Assembly (NCBI RefSeq): GCF_000820305.1
Contig: NZ_CDBH01000029.1
Location: forward strand, 1-64,000
Reading direction: 5' to 3'
DNA from: Aeromonas dhakensis
GTDB taxonomy: Bacteria > Pseudomonadota > Gammaproteobacteria > Enterobacterales > Aeromonadaceae
DNA: 64,000 nucleotides
The position numbers and the translations under genes are program-made. Shown one piece after another: positions 1 to 9,137 of the stretch. The notes under the pieces are model-generated. The model did no database searches, was not told where the DNA came from, and worked only from the letters and a program-made list of their open reading frames with translations. Each line of letters opens with the position of its first letter. Within the stretch, counting starts at the first letter, position 1.

Positions 1-91
1 ATTAAACGGTGATGTGAAAGCACATGACCGGCTGCGAGGATGACACCTCATAAAGAAGCGGCAAAAGATTTAGCGAAAGCTAACCGAATGC

Positions 92-168
92 GGAGCGGTA
101 GTTCAGTCGGTTAGAATACCGGCCTGTCACGCCGGGGGTCGCGGGTTCGAGTCCCGTCCGCTCCGCCA
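92..168 (+). tRNA. tRNA-Asp (GTC)
   Basis: A 77-base cloverleaf can be folded by eye. The acceptor arms GGAGCGG (92-98) and CCGCTCC (158-164) pair perfectly, the anticodon GTC sits at 126-128 inside a CCGGC/GCCGG stem, the T arm carries GGTTCGAGTCC, and the CCA end is encoded (166-168). The 91 bases before it contain no gene I can recognise; they hold a small hairpin (70-83) and could be a spacer after an upstream rRNA or tRNA gene outside the window. Confidence 0.97.
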
Positions 169-177
169 CTACTTAAG

Positions 178-206
178 AAGCCCAGTCGAAAGACTGGGCT
201 TTTTTT
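178..206 (+). terminator. Rho-independent terminator after tRNA-Asp
   Basis: A 10-bp perfect stem AAGCCCAGTC / GACTGGGCTT with a GAAA tetraloop is followed by a run of T. It lies ten bases after the tRNA CCA end, so it ends the tRNA transcript. Confidence 0.93.
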
Positions 207-336
207 CGTCTCTACGATCTCTCTATCTCATCTCGGTTAGCCCGATTTCTTTGCTCCATCCCGTTTCATGTTTATCTGAAATTCGCCGCCGCCCATGGTT
301 GTCGCTATAATGGCCGCCCTCAAGTAAGGTGGTGGT

Positions 337-1173
337 ATGAAAGCAGAGTATCTACAGCGATTCGGGGGCATAGCCCGTCTTTATGGTCAGGGTGCACTTG
401 GTTCCTTCAGCCAGGCGAGAGTCTGCGTGGTCGGGATCGGCGGCGTCGGCTCCTGGGCGGCTGAGGCGCTGGCCCGTGCCGGCATCAACCAGATCACCCT
501 GATCGACATGGACGACATCTGCATCACCAACACCAACCGCCAGATCCACGCCATGCAGGGCACAGTTGGTCGCCTCAAGACGGAGGTGATGGCCGAGCGC
601 ATTCGTGCCATCAACCCGGATTGCGAGGTGATCGAGGTGGATGACTTCGTTACCGCCGACAACCTGGCCGAGCATATCAAGCGGGAGTTTGACTATGTGG
701 TGGATGCCATCGACTCGGTCAAGGCCAAGGTGGCGCTGATTGCCTTCTGCAAGCGCAACAAGATCCCGGTGATTGTGGCGGGCGGCGCCGGTGGGCAGAT
801 GGACCCGACGCAGATCACCGTGGCCGATCTGGCCAAGACCATTCAGGATCCGCTGGCCGCCAAGGTGCGCTCTGACCTGCGCCGGCTACACAGTTTCAGC
901 AAGAATCCGGCGCGCAAGTTCGGGGTGGAGTGTGTCTTCTCAACCGAGCAGTTGAGCTACCCGGATGGTAATGGCGGCACCTGTCAGGCCAAGGCGGCCA
1001 GCGATGGCAATATGAAGATGGATTGCGCCTCTGGCTTTGGCGCCGTGACGCCGGTGACGGCCACCTTTGGCTTGGTCGCCGCCTCCCGGGTATTGAGGAA
1101 GATTGCCGAACGAGGAGCCCGTGCCGAGAAAGAGGCCGGGAATGAAGAAACAGGGTCGATTGGCGAAGCCTGA
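337..1173 (+). CDS. tcdA: tRNA threonylcarbamoyladenosine dehydratase TcdA (CsdL)
   Basis: TcdA cyclises t6A37 of ANN-decoding tRNAs to ct6A using ATP; it is an E1/ThiF/MoeB-type adenylating enzyme in the cytoplasm. The 278-residue product has the Rossmann nucleotide-binding loop GIGGVGSWAAEALARAG near residues 33-49 followed by a DMDDI acidic segment, as in the family (E. coli TcdA is about 268 residues). The ATG at 337 follows GGTGG about seven bases upstream. The convergent neighbours are csdE and csdA, whose products form the sulfur relay known to act with TcdA in E. coli, so the gene set is functionally coherent. Confidence 0.95.
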   Translation: MKAEYLQRFGGIARLYGQGALGSFSQARVCVVGIGGVGSWAAEALARAGINQITLIDMDDICITNTNRQIHAMQGTVGRLKTEVMAERIRAINPDCEVIEVDDFVTADNLAEHIKREFDYVVDAIDSVKAKVALIAFCKRNKIPVIVAGGAGGQMDPTQITVADLAKTIQDPLAAKVRSDLRRLHSFSKNPARKFGVECVFSTEQLSYPDGNGGTCQAKAASDGNMKMDCASGFGAVTPVTATFGLVAASRVLRKIAERGARAEKEAGNEETGSIGEA

Positions 1174-1194
1174 TCGACCACTGAACAAGGCGGG

Positions 1195-1629
1195 TTAGAC
1201 TGCCTGTTGCCGGATAGCCAATACTATGGCCCTGAGCCCGTTGCCCCGCGACGGGCTCAGGTGTTTCTCGAGCCCCAATTCACTGAAATAGGCATCCATA
1301 TCAAAAGCCTGGATAGCGTTGGCACTCTGATGATTGAGCGCCGCCAGCACGATGACGATGAGGCCACGCACGATGCGGGCATCGGAGTCGCAGGCAAAGT
1401 GCCAGTTGCCATCCTCACTCTTTTCACCCTTCAGCCAGGCCTGGCTCTCGCACCCTTTCAAGCGGTTCTCTTCCTGCTGCCACTCTGCGGGCAAGGTGGG
1501 TAGCAGCTTGCCGAGCTGTATGATAAGGCGGTACTGGTTCTCCCAGCCGTTCGCCGCCGCAAACTGCTGGCGGATGGTATCGGCATCGGGCTCAAGGCCG
1601 ATCCGGGTATAGGTTGCGAGGCTGTTCAT
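1195..1629 (-). CDS. csdE: Cysteine desulfurase sulfur acceptor CsdE
   Basis: CsdE accepts sulfane sulfur from CsdA, a SufE-like role, in the cytoplasm. The start MNSLATYTRI at 1629 gives 144 residues, close to the E. coli length; the reading frame runs further upstream but into csdA. The acceptor cysteine is visible as Cys60 in RLKGCESQAW, which matches the active Cys61 of the E. coli protein. The gene starts 13 bases after the csdA stop, so the pair is one operon. It converges on tcdA with only about 20 bases between the stops and no clear terminator. Confidence 0.95.
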   Translation of the reverse strand: MNSLATYTRIGLEPDADTIRQQFAAANGWENQYRLIIQLGKLLPTLPAEWQQEENRLKGCESQAWLKGEKSEDGNWHFACDSDARIVRGLIVIVLAALNHQSANAIQAFDMDAYFSELGLEKHLSPSRGNGLRAIVLAIRQQAV

Positions 1630-1642
1630 CGGGTTGTCTGCC

Positions 1643-2863
1643 TTAGAAGAAGTCACTGAGTTTGTGCAGGGCGGCCAGCAGGGCGCCCACATCGTCACGG
1701 TTGTTGTAACAGGCCAGCGAGGCTCGCATTGTGCCGCCTATGCCAAGGCTCTCCATCAACGGCATGGCGCAGTGGTGGCCGACCCGCAGGGCGATCCCCT
1801 GCATGTCGAGCAGGGTAGCCGCATCCTGCGGGTGGATATCCGCTAGCAGGAAGGAGACCGCGCCGGCGCGTTGGCGAGGTTCGCCGACAAGATGCAGCCC
1901 CGGCACCTGCCGCAGGCCGGCGACCAGATAGTCGGTCAGCACCGCTTCATGGCTGGCCAGCAACCCCCGGTCTTGCTCCATCACAAAGTCGATGGCGGCA
2001 GCCAGGCCGATGGCGCCGGCGATATGGGGAGTGCCCGCCTCGAACTTGAAGGGCAGGCTATTGAAGGTAGTACCGCTGAAGCTGACCCTGTCGATCATCT
2101 CGCCGCCGGCCTGCCAGGGCGGCATCCGCTCAAGCAGAGCGGTGCGCCCCCACAGCACGCCGATGCCGGTCGGGCCGTAGAGCTTGTGGCCGGAGAAGGC
2201 GTAGAAGTCGCAGCCGATGGTCTGTACATCTACCTCGAGATGGGCCACTGCCTGTGCACCGTCGATCAGGGTCAGGGCGCCGACCGCCTTGGCCGCCGCC
2301 ACTATCTGCTCGACAGGGTTGACGGTGCCGAGGGCATTGGAGACATGGGCCACGCTCACCAGCCGGGTACGTGGCCCCAGCAGCGCCTGATAGGCGGCCA
2401 GATCGAGATCGCCCCGCTCATCGAGAGGAATGACCCGAATCACGGCGCCGGTGTGCTGGGCGACCAGCTGCCAGGGGACGATGTTGGCGTGGTGCTCCAG
2501 GGTGCTGAGCAGGATCTCGTCCCCCGTCTTGAGCTCGGTCATCCCCCAGCTCTGGGCCACCAGGTTGATCGCCTCCGTGGTGCCACGGGTCCAGATCACC
2601 TCGTGGCTGCGAGGGGCATTGATAAAGCGGGCCACCGTCTCGCGAGCGCCCTCGAAGGCGCGGGTGGCCCGGCCGCTCAGGGCATGGGCGGCACGATGGA
2701 CGTTGGCGTTGTCGGCTCGATAGTAGTGATTGATCGCATCCAGCACCGCCTGCGGTTTCTGGGTGGTGGCGGCGTTGTCCAGATAGATCAGAGAGTGGCC
2801 GTTGACCTCCTGTGCCAAGGCCGGAAACTGGCCGCGCAGCAGGGCGTGCTGTTGCTGATTCAT
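1643..2863 (-). CDS. csdA: Cysteine desulfurase CsdA
   Basis: A PLP-dependent class V aminotransferase-fold enzyme that takes sulfur from cysteine and passes it to CsdE. The frame extends far upstream, but the ATG at 2863 (MNQQQHALLRGQF) is preceded by GGGGAG and matches the family N-terminus, giving 406 residues. The PLP lysine lies in SGHKLYGPTG and the persulfide cysteine in RVGHHCAMPLM. Conserved features DNAATTQKP and TRGTTEAINLVA place it with CsdA/SufS rather than IscS. It is the first gene of a csdA-csdE operon, divergent from rep. Confidence 0.96.
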   Translation of the reverse strand: MNQQQHALLRGQFPALAQEVNGHSLIYLDNAATTQKPQAVLDAINHYYRADNANVHRAAHALSGRATRAFEGARETVARFINAPRSHEVIWTRGTTEAINLVAQSWGMTELKTGDEILLSTLEHHANIVPWQLVAQHTGAVIRVIPLDERGDLDLAAYQALLGPRTRLVSVAHVSNALGTVNPVEQIVAAAKAVGALTLIDGAQAVAHLEVDVQTIGCDFYAFSGHKLYGPTGIGVLWGRTALLERMPPWQAGGEMIDRVSFSGTTFNSLPFKFEAGTPHIAGAIGLAAAIDFVMEQDRGLLASHEAVLTDYLVAGLRQVPGLHLVGEPRQRAGAVSFLLADIHPQDAATLLDMQGIALRVGHHCAMPLMESLGIGGTMRASLACYNNRDDVGALLAALHKLSDFF

Positions 2864-3014
2864 GCTCCCCTCATCTCGTCTGGAAAGTCGGTCATGATCC
2901 GGAAAATGGCGGGCAAACACAAGACTAAGTGGCGGGTTCCCGTGTCCGGTTTCGGCTGCCCGCGGGATCTCTGCTACAATGCCGCCCCTCATCATAAGCC
3001 AAGAGATCCGGCCC

Positions 3015-5027
3015 ATGAAGCTCAACCCCAATCAGAACGAAGCGGTCAAGTATGTCTCCGGCCCTTGCCTGGTGCTGGCGGGTGCCGGATCGGGCAAGAC
3101 CCGCGTCATCACCAACAAGATTGCCTATCTGGTGCAGCAGTGCGGCTACAACGCGCGCAACATAGCGGCGGTCACCTTTACCAACAAGGCGGCGCGGGAG
3201 ATGAAGGAGCGGGTCGGCCAGACCCTGGGTCGCAAGGAGGCGCGGGGGCTGATGGTCTCCACCTTCCATACCCTGGGGCTGGAGATCATTCGCCGCGAGC
3301 ACAAGAGCCTGAACCTCAAGGCGAACTTCTCCCTGTTCGACGACACCGATCAGCTGGCGCTGCTCAAGGAGCTGACCGAGGAGGAGCTCGACAACGACAA
3401 GGACAAGCTCTCGGCCCTTATCAGCCAGATCTCCAACTGGAAGAACGACCTCATCCTGCCGGCTCGAGCCATGCGCATCGCCCGCGGGCCTGAAGAGGTG
3501 CTGATGGCCCAGCTCTACGAGCGCTACCACCGCCAGATGGTGGCCTATAACGCGCTGGATTTCGACGACCTCATAGTGATGCCGACCCTGCTGCTCAAGA
3601 GCAACCAGGAGGTGCGCGAGCGCTGGCAGAACAAGATCCGCTATCTGCTGGTCGATGAATACCAGGACACCAACACCAGCCAGTACGAGCTGGTGAAGCA
3701 GATCGTCGGCGAGCGGGCCCGCTTCACCGTGGTGGGAGACGACGACCAGTCCATCTACTCCTGGCGCGGGGCCAAGCCGCAGAACCTGGTGCTGCTGAAC
3801 GAGGACTTCCCCAATCTGCGGCTCATCAAGCTGGAGCAGAACTACCGCTCCAAGCGGCGCATTCTCAAGTGCGCCAACATCCTGATCGCCAATAACCCCC
3901 ACGTCTACGACAAGGCGCTCTTCTCCGAGCTGGACGAGGGGGTGAAGCTCAAGGTGCTGTTTGCCAAGAACGAGGAGCACGAGGCGGAGCGCATCGCCGC
4001 CGAGCTGATGGGCCACAAGTTCATGAATCGCACCCGCTTCAAGGACTACGCCATCCTCTACCGGGGCAACCATCAGTCGCGCATCTTCGAGAAGGCACTG
4101 ATGACCAACCGCATTCCTTACCGCATCTCGGGCGGCACCTCGTTTTTCTCCCGCACCGAGATCAAGGACATCATGGCCTACCTCAAGTTGCTGGTGAATC
4201 CGGACGAGGACACCGCCTTCCTGCGGGTGGTGAACCTGCCGCGCCGGGAGATAGGCCCCACCACGCTCGAAAAACTGGGCCAGTATGCCAATCAGCGTGG
4301 CAAGAGCCTGTTTGCCGCGAGTTTCGAGCTGGGGCTGGAGCAGCACCTCTCCGGGCGCGGCCTCACCGCCCTGCAGGCTTTTACCAACTGGCTGGTACGG
4401 CTCGGTGATCAGGCGCTGCGCGGCAACCCGGTGGAGGCGGTGCGGGACATGATCAAGGAGATCCACTACGAGGAGTGGCTCTACGAGACCTCTCCCAGCC
4501 CCAAGGCGGCCGAGATGCGGATGCAGAACGTCTCCACCCTCTATCGCTGGATCAGCGAGATGCTGGAGGGGGACGAGCTGGAAGAGTCGATGACGCTCGC
4601 CCAGGTGGTAACCCGTCTCACCCTGCGAGACATGATGGAACGCAACGAAGGGGAGGACGAGGCGGATCAGGTGCAGCTGATGACCTTGCACGCCTCCAAG
4701 GGGCTGGAGTTTCCCTATGTCTACATGGTGGGCATGGAGGAAGGGCTGCTGCCCCACCAGACCAGCATCGACGAGGACAATGTGGAGGAGGAGCGACGCC
4801 TCGCCTACGTGGGGATCACCCGGGCCCAGGCCGAGCTGACCTTCACCCTCTGCAAGGAGCGACGCCAGTTTGGTGAGTCGGTGCGGCCGGAGCCGAGCCG
4901 CTTCCTGCTGGAACTGCCGCAGGATGATCTGGAGTGGGAAAACCAGAAGAAGGTGAGTGCGGAGGAGCGCCAGCAGAAGGGGCAGATGGCGGTGGCCAAT
5001 CTGCGCGCCATGTTCAAGAAGGATTGA
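3015..5027 (+). CDS. rep: ATP-dependent DNA helicase Rep
   Basis: A superfamily 1A 3'-5' helicase that helps forks pass protein blocks. From the ATG at 3015 ([11 protein letters not shown]) the product has 670 residues, close to E. coli Rep (673). Visible motifs include Walker A AGAGSGKT, motif Ia AVTFTNKAA, motif [10 protein letters not shown], motif [16 protein letters not shown], motif [12 protein letters not shown] and motif [14 protein letters not shown]. The second-base start fits the family N-terminus; the frame extends 12 codons upstream without support. It converges on the GGDEF-EAL gene with a 10-base gap. Confidence 0.96.
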   Translation: MKLNPNQNEAVKYVSGPCLVLAGAGSGKTRVITNKIAYLVQQCGYNARNIAAVTFTNKAAREMKERVGQTLGRKEARGLMVSTFHTLGLEIIRREHKSLNLKANFSLFDDTDQLALLKELTEEELDNDKDKLSALISQISNWKNDLILPARAMRIARGPEEVLMAQLYERYHRQMVAYNALDFDDLIVMPTLLLKSNQEVRERWQNKIRYLLVDEYQDTNTSQYELVKQIVGERARFTVVGDDDQSIYSWRGAKPQNLVLLNEDFPNLRLIKLEQNYRSKRRILKCANILIANNPHVYDKALFSELDEGVKLKVLFAKNEEHEAERIAAELMGHKFMNRTRFKDYAILYRGNHQSRIFEKALMTNRIPYRISGGTSFFSRTEIKDIMAYLKLLVNPDEDTAFLRVVNLPRREIGPTTLEKLGQYANQRGKSLFAASFELGLEQHLSGRGLTALQAFTNWLVRLGDQALRGNPVEAVRDMIKEIHYEEWLYETSPSPKAAEMRMQNVSTLYRWISEMLEGDELEESMTLAQVVTRLTLRDMMERNEGEDEADQVQLMTLHASKGLEFPYVYMVGMEEGLLPHQTSIDEDNVEEERRLAYVGITRAQAELTFTLCKERRQFGESVRPEPSRFLLELPQDDLEWENQKKVSAEERQQKGQMAVANLRAMFKKD

Positions 5028-5037
5028 GTCGCTCCGC

Positions 5038-7311
5038 TTATTTGCTCTGGGTCAGCAGGGGCGTGATGTCGGCACCCGGCATGGGTGGTGAAATGTAGCG
5101 CCCCTGGCCCATCAGGCAGCCCAGGTCGATCAGCTTCTGCAGTTGCTGCTGGTTCTCTATCCCTTCCACCACCAGGGTGAAGTCCAGATCCTGGCAGATG
5201 TCGCGCATGGCGCGAATTAGCGCCAGATCCTTGGGAGATTGCAACATGCGATGGGTGAAGCTGTCATCCACCTTGATGTAGTCTACCGGGAAGTGGAACA
5301 GGGCATTGAGGGAAGAGAAGCCGGTACCGAAATCATCCAGGCTAATCTGGATGCCCTTGGCCCTCAGCTCGTGCAGTGAAGTGAGGGCATCGGAATCCTG
5401 CCGTGACAACTCGCGCTCGTTGAATTCGAAAATCAGATAGCCGGGGGAGATCCCTTCGGATTCAATGATCTCGACCAGTTGCATGATCTGTTCATGGCTG
5501 ACCAGATGCTTGCCGGACAGGTTGATGGCCACCTTGAACTTGCTCTGGCCGGAGAGCGGCAGCCACTCCTTCAGCTGCTGGCAGGTGTGGCGCAGGATCT
5601 GGTAATCCAGCTCCTGAATGAGGCCACACTGCTCCGCCAGCGGGATGAAGTCGAATGCGTCCTTGAGCACCCCCTCTTCGGTGATCCAGCGTGCCATGAC
5701 CTCCAGCCCGGTCAGGCGGCTGTCCTTGAGCCGGATCACCGGCTGGAAATAGGGCACGATGCGGCCTGCCCGCAGCGCTCTGGCCAGCATCTCCTCCGGT
5801 GAGGCCCAGGTCTGGGCCGAACACTCCTCCGAATAGCTGACGATGCGGCTGCGGCCGTTGCGCTTGGCCTGGTACATGGCCAGATCGGCCTGATGCAACA
5901 GCTGGCTGATGTCGGATGTCTGTTCCGATACGCTGGCGACCCCGAGACTCACCGTGATGCCGAGTTCGTTGCCCACCAACCGGAAGGGATAGGAGAGGCG
6001 GCTGATGATGCGGTTGAGCACCGGGCTGATATCCTCCTCGCTCTTGCTGCTGTCCAGATAGATGACGAACTCGTCCCCCCCCAGTCTGGCCACCATGTCG
6101 TTTTGTCGGATGCAGGTTTGCAGGCGTCGGCTCATCTCCTTGAGCAGCTGATCGCCGGCGCTGTGGCCGAGAGTGTCGTTGACCTGCTTGAAGTGGTCCA
6201 CATCGATGAAGATCAGCGAAAACCCGGGCGACTTGTAGCGGTGAAAGTGGGTCATGGCGTGGTTGAGGTGGTTCATCAACAGTGCCCGGTTGGGTAGCTG
6301 GGTCAGCGGGTCGTGCAGGGCATCGAACTGCAGCCGACGCTCCAGCTCCTGGTGCTGCTTCAACTGCTTCTGCAACCTGAGGTTGGTCTGGCGCAACTGC
6401 TGCAGCCGCTGGTTGATGGAGTCTTCCGAGTTGATGTCGTGCAGCTGCTGGCGGATCCGTCTCAGCTCCAGTAGCAGAGTCAGCTGGCTGCGCAGAAAGT
6501 CGAGAAACAGCCGGTCGTCGGTTTCCAGCGGCTGTTGCAGGCTGATGAGGAAGTGGGCGAAGTACTGCTGCTGGAGACGCAGCGGCTGGCTGTACCAGTA
6601 AAGCTGCTCCTTGTGCTGCTCAATGTTGTTGGTGCTGTGGCAGAGCCCGGTGATGAATTCGTCGCTGTGGTGGGGCAGTTCCGGGTAGATCTTCTCGAGC
6701 CGGTGGCTGTCGATGCGTACCAGCAGCATGTCCTGAATGGCGAGCATCTGGCGCAACACAGCCTCGAGCTGGGAGAAGAGCGCCTGGCTGGGCAGGGTAT
6801 TGGCCAGCCGAATGATGCGGTTGATGCTCTCGATCTTTCTCTGCCAGTCCGGATCCTTGCGAATGAGCGGCGAGGCCAGCTCTGACAGCTGGGAGCCAGC
6901 TTGGGTCTCGTTCAGCCGTTTGGCCAGGCACTCCAGCAACAGGCGCAGCGTCGGCAGCTCCTTGGGCTGGCAGCAGGCCAGCAACCACTGGATCTGACCG
7001 TGCTCGACCGGCAGGGTGCACCAACCCTCGGCTTCGTCCAACTGGGCCAGTTGATCCGTGATGCGTGACTCTTCCAGCCCCAGCTGCAGTTTGAAGCTGT
7101 CGGGCACCTGGTATTCACACACCCAGTGCAGTCCGGCTTCCGACAGGCCGAGCATGCCGAAATGTTGCAACGGGCAGAGCTGGTTCAGCTGCTGGATCAG
7201 GGTGTCGTAATCTTTGGCGGTGGCGACGGAGGGGGCGGGGAAATCCATAATAGCGGAAACCAACGCCAGCAAGGGAGTCGAGTAATGTGGTGCTGTGGGT
7301 TGCGCTGACAT
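5038..7311 (-). CDS. Putative diguanylate cyclase/phosphodiesterase (GGDEF-EAL)
   Basis: 757 residues. Residues 1-300 show no membrane segment or domain I can name. Residues about 290-330 are rich in Leu, Gln and Arg heptads and look like a coiled coil. A GGDEF domain follows (DALHDPLTQLPNR at about 330; intact GGDEF at 411-415), then an EAL domain (about 505-750). The EAL signature reads EVMAR rather than EALLR, but DDFGTGFSS, NLS, EFNERE, a KVDD lysine and GQGRY are present, so phosphodiesterase activity is plausible. Whether it makes, degrades or senses c-di-GMP cannot be read from sequence. It is a single gene, convergent with rep. Confidence 0.9.
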   Translation of the reverse strand: MSAQPTAPHYSTPLLALVSAIMDFPAPSVATAKDYDTLIQQLNQLCPLQHFGMLGLSEAGLHWVCEYQVPDSFKLQLGLEESRITDQLAQLDEAEGWCTLPVEHGQIQWLLACCQPKELPTLRLLLECLAKRLNETQAGSQLSELASPLIRKDPDWQRKIESINRIIRLANTLPSQALFSQLEAVLRQMLAIQDMLLVRIDSHRLEKIYPELPHHSDEFITGLCHSTNNIEQHKEQLYWYSQPLRLQQQYFAHFLISLQQPLETDDRLFLDFLRSQLTLLLELRRIRQQLHDINSEDSINQRLQQLRQTNLRLQKQLKQHQELERRLQFDALHDPLTQLPNRALLMNHLNHAMTHFHRYKSPGFSLIFIDVDHFKQVNDTLGHSAGDQLLKEMSRRLQTCIRQNDMVARLGGDEFVIYLDSSKSEEDISPVLNRIISRLSYPFRLVGNELGITVSLGVASVSEQTSDISQLLHQADLAMYQAKRNGRSRIVSYSEECSAQTWASPEEMLARALRAGRIVPYFQPVIRLKDSRLTGLEVMARWITEEGVLKDAFDFIPLAEQCGLIQELDYQILRHTCQQLKEWLPLSGQSKFKVAINLSGKHLVSHEQIMQLVEIIESEGISPGYLIFEFNERELSRQDSDALTSLHELRAKGIQISLDDFGTGFSSLNALFHFPVDYIKVDDSFTHRMLQSPKDLALIRAMRDICQDLDFTLVVEGIENQQQLQKLIDLGCLMGQGRYISPPMPGADITPLLTQSK

Positions 7312-7360
7312 GAGTGACTCCCGATTTATCTACCCTTCAAAGAGTAGTCGGAAGTCATCA

Positions 7361-7394
7361 GATTGAAAGGGCCGCATATGCGGCCCTTTCAATC
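7361..7394 (-). terminator. 34-bp perfect palindrome, likely terminator of cytochrome c5 gene
   Basis: The two 17-base arms are perfectly complementary around the centre GCATATGC. The palindrome begins two bases past the cytochrome gene stop and lies 50 bases upstream of the next gene start. There is no T-run on either side, so it may act as a transcript-stabilising hairpin or a weak terminator rather than a classic one. Confidence 0.6.
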
Positions 7395-7396
7395 AC

Positions 7397-7852
7397 TTAG
7401 AGCTTGTCGATCATGTAGTGAATGGCGTTTTCGATCTCTTCATCGCTACAGGTGGCGCAAGTCCCTCTGGGTGGCATGACGCCGGTCTTGCCTGCGAAGC
7501 CGGCAATGGCATGTTTCTTAAGTGTTTCAATGCCTTGCGCGATACGAGGTTCCCAGGCGGCCTTGTCGCCGCGCTTGGGCGCGCCGGCGATGCCGGCATC
7601 GTGACAGGCGAAGCAGGCGCCCTTGAACACGGCTTCACCGTCGCGCGGGCCGGATGACGCGGCCGCCGCAGGGGCTGCGCCTGCGGTCGCAATCCCTTCC
7701 AGATCCTTGGCGGTGTAGACCTGACCGACAGGCTTGATGCGCTCGGCAATGGCCTCCGGCGACATATCATCGGCTGCCAGCACGGCACCGGACAAACTGG
7801 CGGCCGTCATCCCGACCGCCAGCAAATAGCTCAGTTTTTTCAACACGCTCAT
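7397..7852 (-). CDS. Periplasmic cytochrome c5-family protein
   Basis: A 151-residue secreted c-type cytochrome. The first 26 residues are a Sec signal peptide with cleavage after AVLA. The haem-binding motif is CFACH (about residue 80). A second Cys pair in TCATCSDEE and the segment TGVMPPRG are typical of cytochrome c5, with methionine as likely axial ligand. An Ala- and Pro-rich linker precedes the haem domain. It probably carries electrons to terminal or anaerobic reductases in the periplasm; the partner is unknown. It is monocistronic and ends at a strong palindrome. Confidence 0.92.
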   Translation of the reverse strand: MSVLKKLSYLLAVGMTAASLSGAVLAADDMSPEAIAERIKPVGQVYTAKDLEGIATAGAAPAAAASSGPRDGEAVFKGACFACHDAGIAGAPKRGDKAAWEPRIAQGIETLKKHAIAGFAGKTGVMPPRGTCATCSDEEIENAIHYMIDKL

Positions 7853-7998
7853 GTACTCCCAGCAGGCTTTTATTATCCCTAGAAAACGACTGGATTATAA
7901 CCGAATAGTTACAGCCATTTAAACGCTTGTGTGTGAAGTGTTAAGCACTCTGCGTGCAAAGTTTCTTCGTCGGATCACAAACTGGCGAGGCCGGCCTG

Positions 7999-8029
7999 CA
8001 AAAAAGAAACCCGGTTTTCACCGGGTTTC
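7999..8029 (-). terminator. Rho-independent terminator of kbl-tdh
   Basis: A 10-bp perfect stem GAAACCCGGT / ACCGGGTTTC (8006-8029) with a 4-base loop is followed on the minus strand by six T. It lies 23 bases after the tdh stop. Confidence 0.92.
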
Positions 8030-8052
8030 ATCTCGTTGATGTGCTGAAAGGC

Positions 8053-9081
8053 TTATTTGTCCCAGCTGAGGATCACCTTGCCGGACTGGCCGGAGCGCAT
8101 GGCATCGAAGCCCTGCTGGAAGTCGTCGATGTGGAAGCGGTGGGTGATGATGGGGGAGAGATCGAGCCCGGATTGGATCAGGCTCGCCATCTTGTACCAG
8201 GTTTCGAACATCTCGCGGCCGTAAATCCCCTTGATGAACAGTCCCTTGAAGATCACCTTGCCCCAGTCGATGGCCATGGTGGCGGGGGGAATGCCGAGCA
8301 TGGCGATCTTGCCGCCGTGGTTCATCTTGTCGATCATGTCCTGGAAGGCGGAGGGGACGCCGGACATCTCCAGCCCCACGTCGAACCCCTCGGTCATGCC
8401 AAGCTCGCTCATCACGTCGGAGAGCTGCTCCTTGGCCACGTTGACGGCGCGGGTGGCGCCCATCTTGCGGGCCAGCTCGAGCCGGTACTCGTTGACGTCG
8501 GTAATCACCACGTGACGGGCACCCACATGGCGGCAGACGGCGGCTGCCATGATGCCGATGGGGCCGGCGCCGGTGATCAGCACGTCTTCACCCACCAGGT
8601 CGAAGGAGAGGGCGGTGTGCACCGCGTTGCCGAACGGATCGAAGATGGCGGCCAGCTCATCCGGGATGTTGTCCGGCAGCTTGAAGGCGTTGAAGGCCGG
8701 GATCACCAGGTACTCGGCAAAAGCGCCGGGGCGGTTGACGCCGACACCTATGGTGTTGCGGCACAGGTGGGTGCGGCCGGCACGGCAGTTGCGGCAGTGG
8801 CCACAGGTGATGTGGCCTTCGCCGGAGACCCGGTCACCGACCGCGAAGCCGCGCACTTCCTGGCCCACGGCAACGACTTCACCGACGTATTCGTGGCCGA
8901 CCACCATGGGGACCGGGATGGTCTTCTGTGACCATTCGTCCCAGTTGTAGATGTGGATATCGGTGCCACAGATGGCAGTCTTGCGGATCTTGATGAGCAG
9001 GTCGTTGTGGCCGAGTTCGGGGGCCGGTACGTCCGTCATCCAGATGCCGACTTCTTTGTGCAGTTTGGAGAGTGCTTTCAT
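8053..9081 (-). CDS. tdh: L-threonine 3-dehydrogenase Tdh
   Basis: A zinc-dependent medium-chain dehydrogenase oxidising L-threonine to 2-amino-3-ketobutyrate with NAD+. 342 residues, the usual length. Catalytic zinc ligands are seen in AICGTD and GHEYVGEV; the structural zinc cluster is [14 protein letters not shown]; the NAD-binding loop is [10 protein letters not shown]. The gene follows kbl by 56 bases in the same direction, and the product of Tdh is the substrate of Kbl, so the operon converts threonine to glycine and acetyl-CoA. Confidence 0.97.
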   Translation of the reverse strand: MKALSKLHKEVGIWMTDVPAPELGHNDLLIKIRKTAICGTDIHIYNWDEWSQKTIPVPMVVGHEYVGEVVAVGQEVRGFAVGDRVSGEGHITCGHCRNCRAGRTHLCRNTIGVGVNRPGAFAEYLVIPAFNAFKLPDNIPDELAAIFDPFGNAVHTALSFDLVGEDVLITGAGPIGIMAAAVCRHVGARHVVITDVNEYRLELARKMGATRAVNVAKEQLSDVMSELGMTEGFDVGLEMSGVPSAFQDMIDKMNHGGKIAMLGIPPATMAIDWGKVIFKGLFIKGIYGREMFETWYKMASLIQSGLDLSPIITHRFHIDDFQQGFDAMRSGQSGKVILSWDK

Positions 9082-9137
9082 GGTTGTTCCTTCACGATGA
9101 ACGCAGAAAAAAGGGGCGCCGGGCCCCTTGATTCAAA

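Noticed and set aside
92..206. tRNA-Asp as an attachment site of a mobile element
   Set aside because: tRNA genes are common integration sites, but no integrase, direct repeat of the tRNA 3' end or phage gene follows; the next genes are housekeeping.
2925..4757. 610-codon open frame antisense to rep
   Set aside because: It is the complement of a fully conserved helicase in GC-rich DNA; the product is a low-complexity His/Leu/Gly sequence without family pattern. The same applies to long antisense frames opposite wahA (12172-14526), the receptor (19478-21535), copA (41972-43903) and ccoG (46539-48014).
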